A program made the position numbers and the translations under genes. The notes under the pieces are model-generated. The model was not told the DNA's origin. It worked only from the letters and a program-made list of their open reading frames with translations, and searched no databases. From Vagococcus humatus (GTDB taxonomy: Bacteria; Bacillota; Bacilli; Lactobacillales; Vagococcaceae): DNA of 64,000 bases. This document shows positions 9,225-17,834 of this stretch, piece after piece. The stretch lies in NCBI RefSeq assembly GCF_003950325.1, contig NZ_PXZH01000006.1, positions 1-64,000 on the forward strand. Reading direction: 5' to 3'. Within the stretch, counting starts at the first letter, position 1. Each line of letters begins with the position of its first letter.

Positions 9225-12200
9225 ATGTTGAAAGGTAAAGGAACATCAAGATGGCTACAGGCGACTATGGCATTTGTCTTGCTACTAGGAACCATCAGTC
9301 CAACAGGCGTTGTGCTAGCTGAGCCATTAAAAGAAATAGGTAAGCAAGTTCAAACGGAAAAAATTGAAGAAGAAGCTGTGCTTGATTCGGAAAATGAAAC
9401 CGTTTTAGCTGAGTCTGAGGACACAGATTTAGAGCAAACTTTGGACTCAACAGAAGTACCACCATTGGAAAAAGAGTCAGAGGTTACAACTGAAAAAGAA
9501 CCAATGCTGTCAGAAAGTCAGAAAACAGAGGAGAAACAAGCTGTTTCTGCTTTAGCTGAAGATCCTACTGAAAAAAGTGAGAAAGAAAAATCCGATGCTA
9601 CAAAAGTTAGCCAGAAGCAAGTCACTATTTTAGGGACATCAGATGTTCATGGAAATGTGTGGGATTGGTCTTATGAAGATAACCGAGTAGCTGATTTAGG
9701 GTTTGCCCGTATTGGCACAATTGTGAAACAAGTAAAAGGTCAAAACCCTAATACTTTAGTCATTGATGCAGGGGATAACTTACAAGGTACTTTGCTAACA
9801 GATGATTTATATAGCACAGATAAAGAGTTACTTAAAGAAAAACATCCAGTAACTCAAGCTATGAATACAATTGGCTATGATGCTATGGTGTTAGGTAACC
9901 ATGAATTTAACTTTGGTTTAGACTTGATTACTAAACTAAAAAATGAAGCAAGTTTTCCAATTCTTTCTGCTAATATCTATAATAAAAGCAATGGAAGTAA
10001 TTTTGTTAAGGCTTACACAACTAAAAATGTTGATGGAGTTAAGGTAGCTATTTTAGGTTTAACAGTTCCTCATGTTCCAAAATGGGACGGGGATAAAGTT
10101 AGTTCCTTAGATTTTAAACCATTAAAAGAAGAAGCACAAAAACAAGTTAAAATAATTGAACAACAAGAAAAACCAGATGTCATTGTTGCAGCTATGCATA
10201 CCGGATTAGATAATGAAGATCCTAGTGCAGCAGCTAGAAATGTCATTACAGAAGTGCCAGAAATAGATGCGTTTATCTTAGGACATGATCACCGTGAATT
10301 CGCTGAGAAATTGGCAGACAATACTGGAAAACTAAAACCAGTAGGAGCTGTGAAAGATACTGGTTCTGGAGTTCTTCGAATTGATTTAAATCTTGAAAAA
10401 GATGAAACAGATAAAAAATGGCAAGTAAAAGAAAGTGCTCCAACTATTATTTCATCTAAAAGTGTAACTGGAGACGGAGAAGTTAAAGCTGCCACTCAAG
10501 CAGCTCATGATAAAACCAAAGAATATGTAACAGGTGTGATTGGTGAAGCAGTTGCTGACTTTTTACCAGAAGCAGAAATCCCTGGTATTCCAGAAGCACA
10601 ATTACAACCAACTGCTATGATTTCTTTGATTAATAATGTTCAACGTCAAGTCACTGGTTCAGACTTAGCGGCAGCTGCTCTATTTAAAGCAGATAGCCAA
10701 TTAAATAAAGGACCTATTAAATTTTCTGATATTTTTAACATTTATAAATATCCCAATACGTTAGTGGGAGCTAACATGAACGGGAAACAATTAAGAACGT
10801 TCTTAGAAAAACAAGCAGCTTACTATCAACAATATGAAACAGGGGATGTAACCATTGCATTTAACCCTAATATTCGGGTATATAATTATGACATCGTGTC
10901 TGGTATTCAGTACAAAATGGATATATCTAAACCTGAAGGCTCTCGTATTGCTGAATTACTATTTAAAGGGAAGCCTGTTACAGATAACCAAACCTTTAAA
11001 ATTGCAATGAACAACTACCGATTTGAAGGAATGGTTAAAGAAGGCTTAGTAGACGCTACTCCTTATTTTGAATCAGATCCTGATACGTTGCGAGGAGAAA
11101 TTGTTAATTACATTAAAAATCAGCCAAATGGAGTTATAGACCCAGCTAAAGAGATTGAAAAAAGTTTTGAAATCATTGGAGCTGATTTAAGTCATCCGCT
11201 AAGAGATTATGTGATTAGCCAAATCAAGGCTGGAACTAAAGGCTTTGAAATTGAATCATCTAGTGATGGTAGAACTCCCAATGTGAAGAAATTTAACGTG
11301 GATCAACTAATTGCAGAGGGACTTATTCCAGAAGACATGCTAGAAGGTCTGGAAGGAAATACTGTTAAAATTATGCATACTAACGACATGCATGGCCGAT
11401 TAGAGTATATGGAAGATAAATACAGTCCTTCTATTGGTATGGGCCGAGTGAAAACGTTTAAAGATCAACAAAAACCAACTTTATTAGTAGATGCTGGAGA
11501 TGCTATGCAAGGTTTACCAATCTCTAACTATTCAAAAGGGATGGATATGGTAAAAGCGATGAATGCTGTTGGTTATGATGGTATGACGCTAGGAAATCAT
11601 GAATTTGATTTTGGTTTAGAGACAGCTCTTGCTTATAAAGATAAGTTAAACTTCCCAATTGTCTCTGCTAATGTGTATAAAGACGGCAAACGGCCATTTG
11701 AACCTTATGCATTAGTTAATAAGAAAGTAGAAGGAAAGACCCAGCGGTTTGCTTTAATTGGGTTAACCACACCTGAAACTAGTGTTAAAACACATCCTAA
11801 CAATGTCAAAGGTGTTACGTTTAAAAAACCAGCACCAGTAGCGATTAAAACAGTGAAAGAAATTGGCAATAAAGCTGATTATTTTGTATTTATGACACAC
11901 CTAGGTTTTGATGAAACAACAGTAGAAGATGAAACTAGTACTTATTTAGCGAAACAACTAGCTAAAAATTTCCCAGATAAAAAAATATTTATAGCAGATG
12001 GTCATTCACATTCCGAGTTACCTAATGGTCATATCGAACAACATGTTTTAATGGGACAAACTGGTAACCATTTAAATAATGTCGGCATGATGACAGCTGA
12101 TTATTCAGAGAAATTGACAAAATTATCAGCTAAACTACATTCTTTTGCGGAATTGAAAGGGCTAGAACCAAATCCTGAAGTTGAAGCGATTGTTCAAGAA

Positions 12201-13580
12201 GCTAAAGAGAATTTTGATGAAGATATGTCTCAAGTTGTTTTAGCTAACAATCCAATTGTCTTTAACGGAGAGAGAGAAAATGCTAGAACAAGAGAAACCA
12301 ATTTAGGAAATATTGTAGGAGATGCTTTGTATCACTACGGACAAACAGGTTTCAATCAACCATCTGATTTTGCCATTATGAATGGCGGTGGTTTAAGACA
12401 AAGCATTCAAAAAGGTAAAGTAACGAAAGGCGATATTGTAGGGGTTATGCCTTTTGGAAATACTATTTCTCAAGTGAAAGTAACAGGAAAAGAAATTTAT
12501 GAAATGTTCGAACATTCATTACGGTCTATTCATGAAAAAGATGAAGAGGGTCAAGTTATTTTAGATGAAAACGGCGTGCCTAAATTAGGGGCTAATGGTG
12601 GTTTCTTACAAGTATCCGACTCAATTAAAGTAGTGTATGATTCTAATTTACAAGGTGCTAATCCAGAAGAGAAAGTACCAGGTAAACGTGTTTTAAGCAT
12701 TCATATTAGAAATCAGGCAGGTAAATTTGTTCCAATTAGTCGGACAGATAAAACTACTTTTAATATGGTGACCAATGATTTCCTTGCAGCAGGTGGAGAC
12801 GGCTATACAATGTTAGCAGGCAAACCAGTGGAACAAGGACCATCAATGGATGAAGCCTTTCTTGCTTACTTAAAAGGACTAAGTACGAAAGAATTAGAGA
12901 AATATCAAGTAGCATTACCATATACACGTATTATCTCTAAAGACTCAGGTCTTGTAGTTCAATTGAATACTAAACCTTTAAAAGAAGCGATTGCTCATGC
13001 TGAAGGACTTACTTCAGCTGACTATACACAACATAGTTGGAAAGCATTAACAGCTAAACTTGCTTTAGCACAAGACTTATTACAACAAGGAACTGAAACA
13101 GAAGAGGTTAGTCAAGCAGATTTAGACAACATGGTAGCTCAGTTAAATGAAGTAACCTTGGTTTCAGTAGTAGCTTTGCGAGAAGCAGTGGCTAGCACTT
13201 CTCATTTGCGTGCTAAAGATTATACGACTAGTAGTTGGCAACAATTTATGACAGCACTTAATCGTAGTACTCAGTTATTGTATGATGCAAAAGATGAGTC
13301 CATCGCTATTTCTCAGCAAGCTTTAGATACTGTAGTAACTCAACTTTCAGATGCTAAACAAGGGTTAGTTTCTGTTACAAAAGAAACACCAACACCAACG
13401 CCAACACCAACACCTAAGCCAGGGCAACCTAAACCTGATAAAAAACCACAAACAAATAAACAAACTCTACCTAAAACAGGGGAGGAAAGAAGTTTAGTTG
13501 CTTTAGTCGGAATGGGAGTTGTTTTAACAAGTAGTTATGGCTGGTTTTGGCTTAAAAAGAAACAAGAAAAAGCTTCTTAA
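9225..13580 (+). CDS. LPXTG-anchored surface protein with two tandem 5'-nucleotidase modules
   Basis: A 1451-residue wall protein. A signal peptide covers residues 1-32, then an acidic Glu/Ser/Thr linker runs to about 130. Module 1 has TSDVHGN (about 137) and GNHEFNFG (about 226). Module 2 has HTNDMHGR (about 720) and GNHEFDFG (about 791). Each is a calcineurin-like metallophosphatase with its own 5'-nucleotidase C-terminal domain, so both look active. Two FIVAR-like helical repeats (about 1255-1385), a Thr-Pro linker, the sortase motif LPKTG at 1415, a membrane span and a Lys-rich tail follow. The likely role is extracellular dephosphorylation of nucleotides or 2',3'-cyclic nucleotides, for nutrient salvage or adenosine generation. 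RBS AGGGGGA precedes the ATG. Confidence 0.92.
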   Translation: MLKGKGTSRWLQATMAFVLLLGTISPTGVVLAEPLKEIGKQVQTEKIEEEAVLDSENETVLAESEDTDLEQTLDSTEVPPLEKESEVTTEKEPMLSESQKTEEKQAVSALAEDPTEKSEKEKSDATKVSQKQVTILGTSDVHGNVWDWSYEDNRVADLGFARIGTIVKQVKGQNPNTLVIDAGDNLQGTLLTDDLYSTDKELLKEKHPVTQAMNTIGYDAMVLGNHEFNFGLDLITKLKNEASFPILSANIYNKSNGSNFVKAYTTKNVDGVKVAILGLTVPHVPKWDGDKVSSLDFKPLKEEAQKQVKIIEQQEKPDVIVAAMHTGLDNEDPSAAARNVITEVPEIDAFILGHDHREFAEKLADNTGKLKPVGAVKDTGSGVLRIDLNLEKDETDKKWQVKESAPTIISSKSVTGDGEVKAATQAAHDKTKEYVTGVIGEAVADFLPEAEIPGIPEAQLQPTAMISLINNVQRQVTGSDLAAAALFKADSQLNKGPIKFSDIFNIYKYPNTLVGANMNGKQLRTFLEKQAAYYQQYETGDVTIAFNPNIRVYNYDIVSGIQYKMDISKPEGSRIAELLFKGKPVTDNQTFKIAMNNYRFEGMVKEGLVDATPYFESDPDTLRGEIVNYIKNQPNGVIDPAKEIEKSFEIIGADLSHPLRDYVISQIKAGTKGFEIESSSDGRTPNVKKFNVDQLIAEGLIPEDMLEGLEGNTVKIMHTNDMHGRLEYMEDKYSPSIGMGRVKTFKDQQKPTLLVDAGDAMQGLPISNYSKGMDMVKAMNAVGYDGMTLGNHEFDFGLETALAYKDKLNFPIVSANVYKDGKRPFEPYALVNKKVEGKTQRFALIGLTTPETSVKTHPNNVKGVTFKKPAPVAIKTVKEIGNKADYFVFMTHLGFDETTVEDETSTYLAKQLAKNFPDKKIFIADGHSHSELPNGHIEQHVLMGQTGNHLNNVGMMTADYSEKLTKLSAKLHSFAELKGLEPNPEVEAIVQEAKENFDEDMSQVVLANNPIVFNGERENARTRETNLGNIVGDALYHYGQTGFNQPSDFAIMNGGGLRQSIQKGKVTKGDIVGVMPFGNTISQVKVTGKEIYEMFEHSLRSIHEKDEEGQVILDENGVPKLGANGGFLQVSDSIKVVYDSNLQGANPEEKVPGKRVLSIHIRNQAGKFVPISRTDKTTFNMVTNDFLAAGGDGYTMLAGKPVEQGPSMDEAFLAYLKGLSTKELEKYQVALPYTRIISKDSGLVVQLNTKPLKEAIAHAEGLTSADYTQHSWKALTAKLALAQDLLQQGTETEEVSQADLDNMVAQLNEVTLVSVVALREAVASTSHLRAKDYTTSSWQQFMTALNRSTQLLYDAKDESIAISQQALDTVVTQLSDAKQGLVSVTKETPTPTPTPTPKPGQPKPDKKPQTNKQTLPKTGEERSLVALVGMGVVLTSSYGWFWLKKKQEKAS

Positions 13581-13600
13581 TAACTAATATAAAGAATTAA

Positions 13601-13633
13601 AAAAAGAGCGATTCTAAAAGAGTCGCTCTTTTT
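13601..13633. terminator. Bidirectional terminator between convergent genes
   Basis: Stem AAAAAGAGCGA / TCGCTCTTTTT lies between the stops of the nucleotidase gene and the DUF1189 gene, with A/T tracts on both sides. Confidence 0.87.
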
Positions 13634-13634
13634 A

Positions 13635-14447
13635 TTATTTAAAAGTTAATTTGATAGGGTAGTTTTTATTGATGACTTGCATAAAAATAATCAGGGTCAT
13701 TAGTAATAACACAAAATTACTATCCACTTGTGGAAAGAAACTAGTTAAAAAGATAGAAATAACAGCTGGTATAGATGAACAAAAAGCAATAATTTTAAAA
13801 TGTTGAGCAAAGCTTAAAGGAGTTCGTCTCATTTTACTATAAAAATGTCCACCAATTGTTAAAATTAATAAATCAAACATAAAATTAAAGAAAATAGGCA
13901 GGAAACCAATTAAAAACGAAGCCAATATAATAGCACCTAAACGACCATTTGAATGGGCTAAGGTGACAAAGAAATCTTTGTTAATATCAGTGGTATCAAA
14001 GTCTTTATATGGAATTTTCTTTAAAGTAGTAGGTAAGAAAGAAGCCATTAAATTATCTTGAGTGACAGCAAAGACGACTTGATCTTTAAGTAAAGCCGCC
14101 CCAATTCGATTACCAATTAAATCTTTTTGAATATCTTCACTAGTTCTTTTACCATCAGGATCAAAGGTAAAATACATGTAGTTGGTTTGGTAAATAAACC
14201 CACTAGCTTGTTTCTCCGTTTTTAATTGGTTTTGTTGAATGTTAAATTCAGGCATTTTTTCTGTAATACTTACCATATCCTTTTGAATTACTTTTAAGGT
14301 TTGAATGGATTGAATGGCAATGGGAATACATAGCAGCAAAGCCAGTAACATAATGTGTCCAATTACTTTTCCAAAAGTTCTATCTTTTGCCTGAATCAAT
14401 GCTTTCGGATGTTTAAAGGCTGCCTTGAATAATTGAAAGTTTGTCAT
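13635..14447 (-). CDS. DUF1189 membrane protein
   Basis: A 270-residue protein with an N-terminal membrane span (about residues 30-50), an extracytoplasmic domain (about 50-170) and three or four C-terminal spans. This is the DUF1189 layout, sometimes annotated as a maltodextrin-utilisation protein from gene context, with no proven function. AGGAAGGAG lies just before the ATG. It is monocistronic. Confidence 0.8.
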   Translation of the reverse strand: MTNFQLFKAAFKHPKALIQAKDRTFGKVIGHIMLLALLLCIPIAIQSIQTLKVIQKDMVSITEKMPEFNIQQNQLKTEKQASGFIYQTNYMYFTFDPDGKRTSEDIQKDLIGNRIGAALLKDQVVFAVTQDNLMASFLPTTLKKIPYKDFDTTDINKDFFVTLAHSNGRLGAIILASFLIGFLPIFFNFMFDLLILTIGGHFYSKMRRTPLSFAQHFKIIAFCSSIPAVISIFLTSFFPQVDSNFVLLLMTLIIFMQVINKNYPIKLTFK

Positions 14448-14577
14448 AAAATCTCCTTCCTAATGTGTCTATCACGTATTGTAAACTGTTTTCAAAAGAA
14501 AAACAATATTGAAAGAAAAACAAGCATTTTTTTTGCCAATAGATGCTTAGAATGATACATTTAATGTAGAGAGTTAA

Positions 14578-14592
14578 TTATAATAATAATAA
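14578..14592 (+). promoter_or_regulatory. Possible PerR/Fur-type box upstream of sodA
   Basis: TTATAATAATAATAA differs from the PerR consensus (TTATAAT, one base, ATTATAA) at two positions and sits 27 bases before the sodA start. The surrounding DNA is AT-rich low-complexity sequence, so the match could be chance. Confidence 0.3.
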
Positions 14593-14618
14593 ATAAATAT
14601 ATAAATGGAGGAATGACC

Positions 14619-15233
14619 ATGTCTTATTACAAATTATCAGATTTACCTTATGCTTATGATGCTTTAGAACCTTATATTGATGAAGAAACTATGCATTTAC
14701 ACCACGATAAACATCATCAAACTTACGTTAATAACTTAAATGCCGCTATTGAAAAACATCCAGAATTAGCAGAAAAATCAGTAGAAGAATTAATCGCTGA
14801 TTTATCACAAGTTCCAGAAGATATTCGGACTGCTGTTCGTAACAATGGTGGTGGACATGCTAACCATGAGTTTTTCTGGAAAATTATGGGACCTGATGCT
14901 GGTGGAGAACCAACTGGTGCTGTTAAAGACGCGATTAAATCTGATTTAGGTAGCTTTGAAGCGTTTAAAGTTGACTTTAAAGCAGCAGCAACTGGCAGAT
15001 TTGGTTCAGGTTGGGCTTGGTTAGTTGTGAATAAAGAAGGTAAATTAGAAGTGACTTCTACACCAAACCAAGATACACCATTAGCTGAAGGTAAAACACC
15101 TATCTTAAACTTAGATGTTTGGGAACATGCTTACTACAAAAAATATAGTAACCGTCGTGCTGACTACATTGATGCTTTTTGGAATGTAGTTAACTGGGAC
15201 GAAGTGAACCGTTTATACGCTGCAGCTAAATAA
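14619..15233 (+). CDS. sodA: Superoxide dismutase (Mn/Fe type)
   Basis: A 204-residue enzyme that converts superoxide to hydrogen peroxide and oxygen. Metal ligands are visible: His in [13 protein letters not shown] (about 27), His in HANHEFFW (about 83), and Asp and His in LDVWEHAYY (about 166 and 170). GSGWAWLV is the usual family segment. The ATG at 14619 is chosen because TGGAGG at 14605-14610 is eight bases away. The earlier in-frame ATG at 14613 is too close to it. Confidence 0.95.
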   Translation: MSYYKLSDLPYAYDALEPYIDEETMHLHHDKHHQTYVNNLNAAIEKHPELAEKSVEELIADLSQVPEDIRTAVRNNGGGHANHEFFWKIMGPDAGGEPTGAVKDAIKSDLGSFEAFKVDFKAAATGRFGSGWAWLVVNKEGKLEVTSTPNQDTPLAEGKTPILNLDVWEHAYYKKYSNRRADYIDAFWNVVNWDEVNRLYAAAK

Positions 15234-15254
15234 TTAATAAAATTAAGATTAGAT

Positions 15255-15285
15255 AAAAAGATGTAGAAAATTCTACATCTTTTTT
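15255..15285 (+). terminator. Terminator after sodA
   Basis: Stem AAAAAGATGTAGAA / TTCTACATCTTTTT with T-run. Confidence 0.9.
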
Positions 15286-15358
15286 ATTTGATTTGACGTT
15301 AGTTAAACTCCTTTGTGGTATGATGAACTTATTAAAATAAAGGAGTGGGCGAGTAGAG

Positions 15359-16216
15359 ATGATTCCAGAGATGACGATGATTCAGGGGATAGGGAAAAAT
15401 TTTTTCGTTATGGATAATTTAGGAGCAAAGAAACCTTTAACGTTCAATCAGATGAAAACGCTATCTAAACAAGCAGAGGAGTTTAATCAACCTATTAATG
15501 GTTATGTTTTACTTGAAACATCTAGACAAAAAGAAACGGATTGTCAGGCTAAAATTTATTACCCAGATTATGAAGAAAATCTTTTTTCAGCAAGTGCACT
15601 GTGTTCTGTTGGTCATTATTTAGCTAGTCACTTAATAGATCAACCTCAATTTGTAATTGAAACTAATTTTGCTAATTTAAAAGTAAGGCAACTACCTGAA
15701 GAAGCCTATTATCAAGTAGAAATTGCACCAGTGAGAATTGGCATGAATGAATCTTTTCAAAAAATTGAACCTAAGGATATTTTATTAAATCAGCCTTGCG
15801 TAAAAGATGAGGTAGAATTAACTTATTCTTTTGTTTCGATTTTAAAACCTCATCTGATTGTTTTTGTACCAACAGACTGGTTAGAGAACAAGAGTAAGTT
15901 AGAAGAAATCATCGAAGAATTTAATCAACGCTATGATTTAAAAGGGCACCATATTGCTGTTAGTTTTGTTGCAGAAATAAGTGAAACAAATATTTCCATT
16001 CAAACTTATGAATGGACACATGGTTGGGTTCTAGGTAGTGGTAAAAGTGCAGCAGCAGCTAGTCTGGCTTATACTTTAAGATTTAGCCAACCTTTTTATC
16101 AAAAAATAACTGTTAATTATCCAACTGTTTCATTAACAACTGTGGTACATCAAGATCAAGATGATAATTATTGGTTAGAATTAATTGCTCCAGCCACTCT
16201 TTTTAAATTACAGTAA
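15359..16216 (+). CDS. Degenerate diaminopimelate-epimerase-like protein
   Basis: A 285-residue protein with the two-domain outline of DapF: GIGKNFFVMDNL near the N terminus resembles the GxxNDF motif, and the two half-sites align with SALCSVGH (about 82) and LGSGKSAAAAS (about 223). The first catalytic Cys position is kept, but the second half-site has Ser-Gly-Lys where DapF has Cys-Gly-Thr-Gly, so epimerase activity is unlikely. Enterococcaceae normally cross-link peptidoglycan through lysine. The role is unknown. RBS AAAGGAG lies unusually far (about 14 bases) upstream. Confidence 0.6.
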   Translation: MIPEMTMIQGIGKNFFVMDNLGAKKPLTFNQMKTLSKQAEEFNQPINGYVLLETSRQKETDCQAKIYYPDYEENLFSASALCSVGHYLASHLIDQPQFVIETNFANLKVRQLPEEAYYQVEIAPVRIGMNESFQKIEPKDILLNQPCVKDEVELTYSFVSILKPHLIVFVPTDWLENKSKLEEIIEEFNQRYDLKGHHIAVSFVAEISETNISIQTYEWTHGWVLGSGKSAAAASLAYTLRFSQPFYQKITVNYPTVSLTTVVHQDQDDNYWLELIAPATLFKLQ

Positions 16217-16288
16217 AAAACGAGGATTGATAGTAAAAAGAGAAAAATTCTATGATATAATAAGAAAATTAGAATAGGAGGAATTATT

Positions 16289-16579
16289 ATGGTAGAAAAT
16301 CTCTCGAAAGAGGTTGTCATAAATGCTTTAGAACAAGATGCAGGTAAGATTAGACGCCTGATAGGTAACCAAAAAAATCATTTATGTATAGCACAGTGTA
16401 AAGCGTTTGAAGAAGTCGTAGATACTCAAATGTTTGGTTTTTCAAAAGAAGTGGATTTTGCTATTCGGATTGGGGTTATTAGTGAGCAAGAGGGGCAAAG
16501 TATTTTATTAAATTTAGAACAAGAATTAAATGATTTATATAGCCAAACTTATGACATACAAAAAGGTCAAGAAGGCTAA
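16289..16579 (+). CDS. ylaN: YlaN family protein (UPF0358)
   Basis: A 96-residue helical protein matching YlaN (ALEQDAGKIRRLIGNQKNHLC, with the conserved CIAQCKAFEEVVDTQMFGFS region). In Bacillus and Staphylococcus YlaN is linked to iron homeostasis through Fur and is essential in some conditions. As in those genomes, it lies immediately upstream of ftsW. RBS AGGAGG is at a good distance. Confidence 0.9.
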   Translation: MVENLSKEVVINALEQDAGKIRRLIGNQKNHLCIAQCKAFEEVVDTQMFGFSKEVDFAIRIGVISEQEGQSILLNLEQELNDLYSQTYDIQKGQEG

Positions 16580-16596
16580 GGGTGGAGGAGTTTAGT

Positions 16597-17811
16597 ATGT
16601 CTAAAAAAAGAATTTATTTAGATTACACCATTTTAATTCCCTATTTGATTCTTTCTTCATTAGGGGTTTTAATGGTGTATAGTGCTAGTTCATACTCATT
16701 GATGATTGAAGGGAAAAATGAAGCCAAGCAAGCGATTATGCAAGGTCTTTTTTTTGTCTTTAGTTTAATAGCGATTGTTTTCATTTATAAAATGAAAACG
16801 TCTGTGTTTCAAAACAAAAAATTTATCCAAATAGCTATGGCTATTATTGGAATCATGCTGGTTTTAACCAGATTTACGCCTTTAGGTGTTGAAGTTAATG
16901 GGGCAAAAGGCTGGTTAAAAATTGGACCGGGACAAATTCAACCGGCTGAATTTTTAAAAATTATGTTAGTTTGGTACTTAGCTTATATTTTAGCTAGAAG
17001 ACAAGATAAAATTGAGGACAATTTTAAAGAAGCTGCCCAATCTCCCATCTTCATTGTAAGTTTACTTATTTTTATGGTATTAATTCAACCGGATACAGGT
17101 GGAGCGATGATTTTACTAGCGATTGCTAGTGTGATGTTTTTTGCCAGTGGTATTAGTTATATTTATTCTATGCTAATAGCTGGTGGCGGTTTTATTGTAG
17201 GGGTCGGGTTGCTTGAATTGATTATTGTAACCAAGGGGAAAATATTCCCTGGTCGACTTAAATACATTTATGACCGATTTGCCATTTATAAAAATCCGTT
17301 TATTGATCCATTTGATAAAGGACATCAAATGGTGAATTCTTATTACGCCATTTATAATGGAGGTTGGTTTGGAGTTGGTCTAGGTAAAAGTGTACAAAAA
17401 AAAGGCTTTTTACCTGAAGCTCAAACTGACTTTATGTTTTCTATTGTATTAGAAGAATTAGGCTTGATTATTGGCATTTTAATTTTACTACTGCTATTGT
17501 TTTTAATCATTCGGATTATTTGGGTGGGAATTAAGGCCAAAAAACCATTTAACTCTATGATGTGTATTGGAATAGGTGGTATGCTATTCATTCAAACTTT
17601 TGTAAATGTTGGCGGAATTACCGGTTTTATTCCGTTGACAGGTGTGACTTTCCCTTTTCTAAGTCAAGGAGGATCTAGTTTGTTAACCTTGTCAATTGGA
17701 ATTGGTTTTGTGTTAAATATTTGCGCAGATGAGAAACGCCATTTAGAATTAGGTTCAGTGGAATCGAACAAAGACGAAATAGGAGACGTTGTTCAATTAC
17801 CTCGCTCATAG
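16597..17811 (+). CDS. ftsW: Peptidoglycan polymerase FtsW (SEDS family)
   Basis: A 404-residue integral membrane glycosyltransferase with about ten spans, which polymerises lipid II at the division site with its partner class B penicillin-binding protein. SEDS signatures are present: LGVLMVYSASSYS at the N terminus, NGAKGWLKIGPGQIQPAEFLK in the first large loop and FLPEAQTDFMFSI, LSQGGSS in the C-terminal half. The ATG at 16597 has GGAGGAG six bases upstream. The ylaN-ftsW-pyc order is conserved in Firmicutes. Confidence 0.93.
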   Translation: MSKKRIYLDYTILIPYLILSSLGVLMVYSASSYSLMIEGKNEAKQAIMQGLFFVFSLIAIVFIYKMKTSVFQNKKFIQIAMAIIGIMLVLTRFTPLGVEVNGAKGWLKIGPGQIQPAEFLKIMLVWYLAYILARRQDKIEDNFKEAAQSPIFIVSLLIFMVLIQPDTGGAMILLAIASVMFFASGISYIYSMLIAGGGFIVGVGLLELIIVTKGKIFPGRLKYIYDRFAIYKNPFIDPFDKGHQMVNSYYAIYNGGWFGVGLGKSVQKKGFLPEAQTDFMFSIVLEELGLIIGILILLLLLFLIIRIIWVGIKAKKPFNSMMCIGIGGMLFIQTFVNVGGITGFIPLTGVTFPFLSQGGSSLLTLSIGIGFVLNICADEKRHLELGSVESNKDEIGDVVQLPRS

Positions 17812-17834
17812 ATTGATGATAAGGAGAGATTGTA

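Noticed and set aside
13386-13440. ACACCAACACCA repeat near the end of the nucleotidase gene as a possible CRISPR or tandem-repeat locus
   Set aside because: It is in frame and encodes the Thr-Pro linker typical of LPXTG proteins. No CRISPR array is present anywhere in the window.
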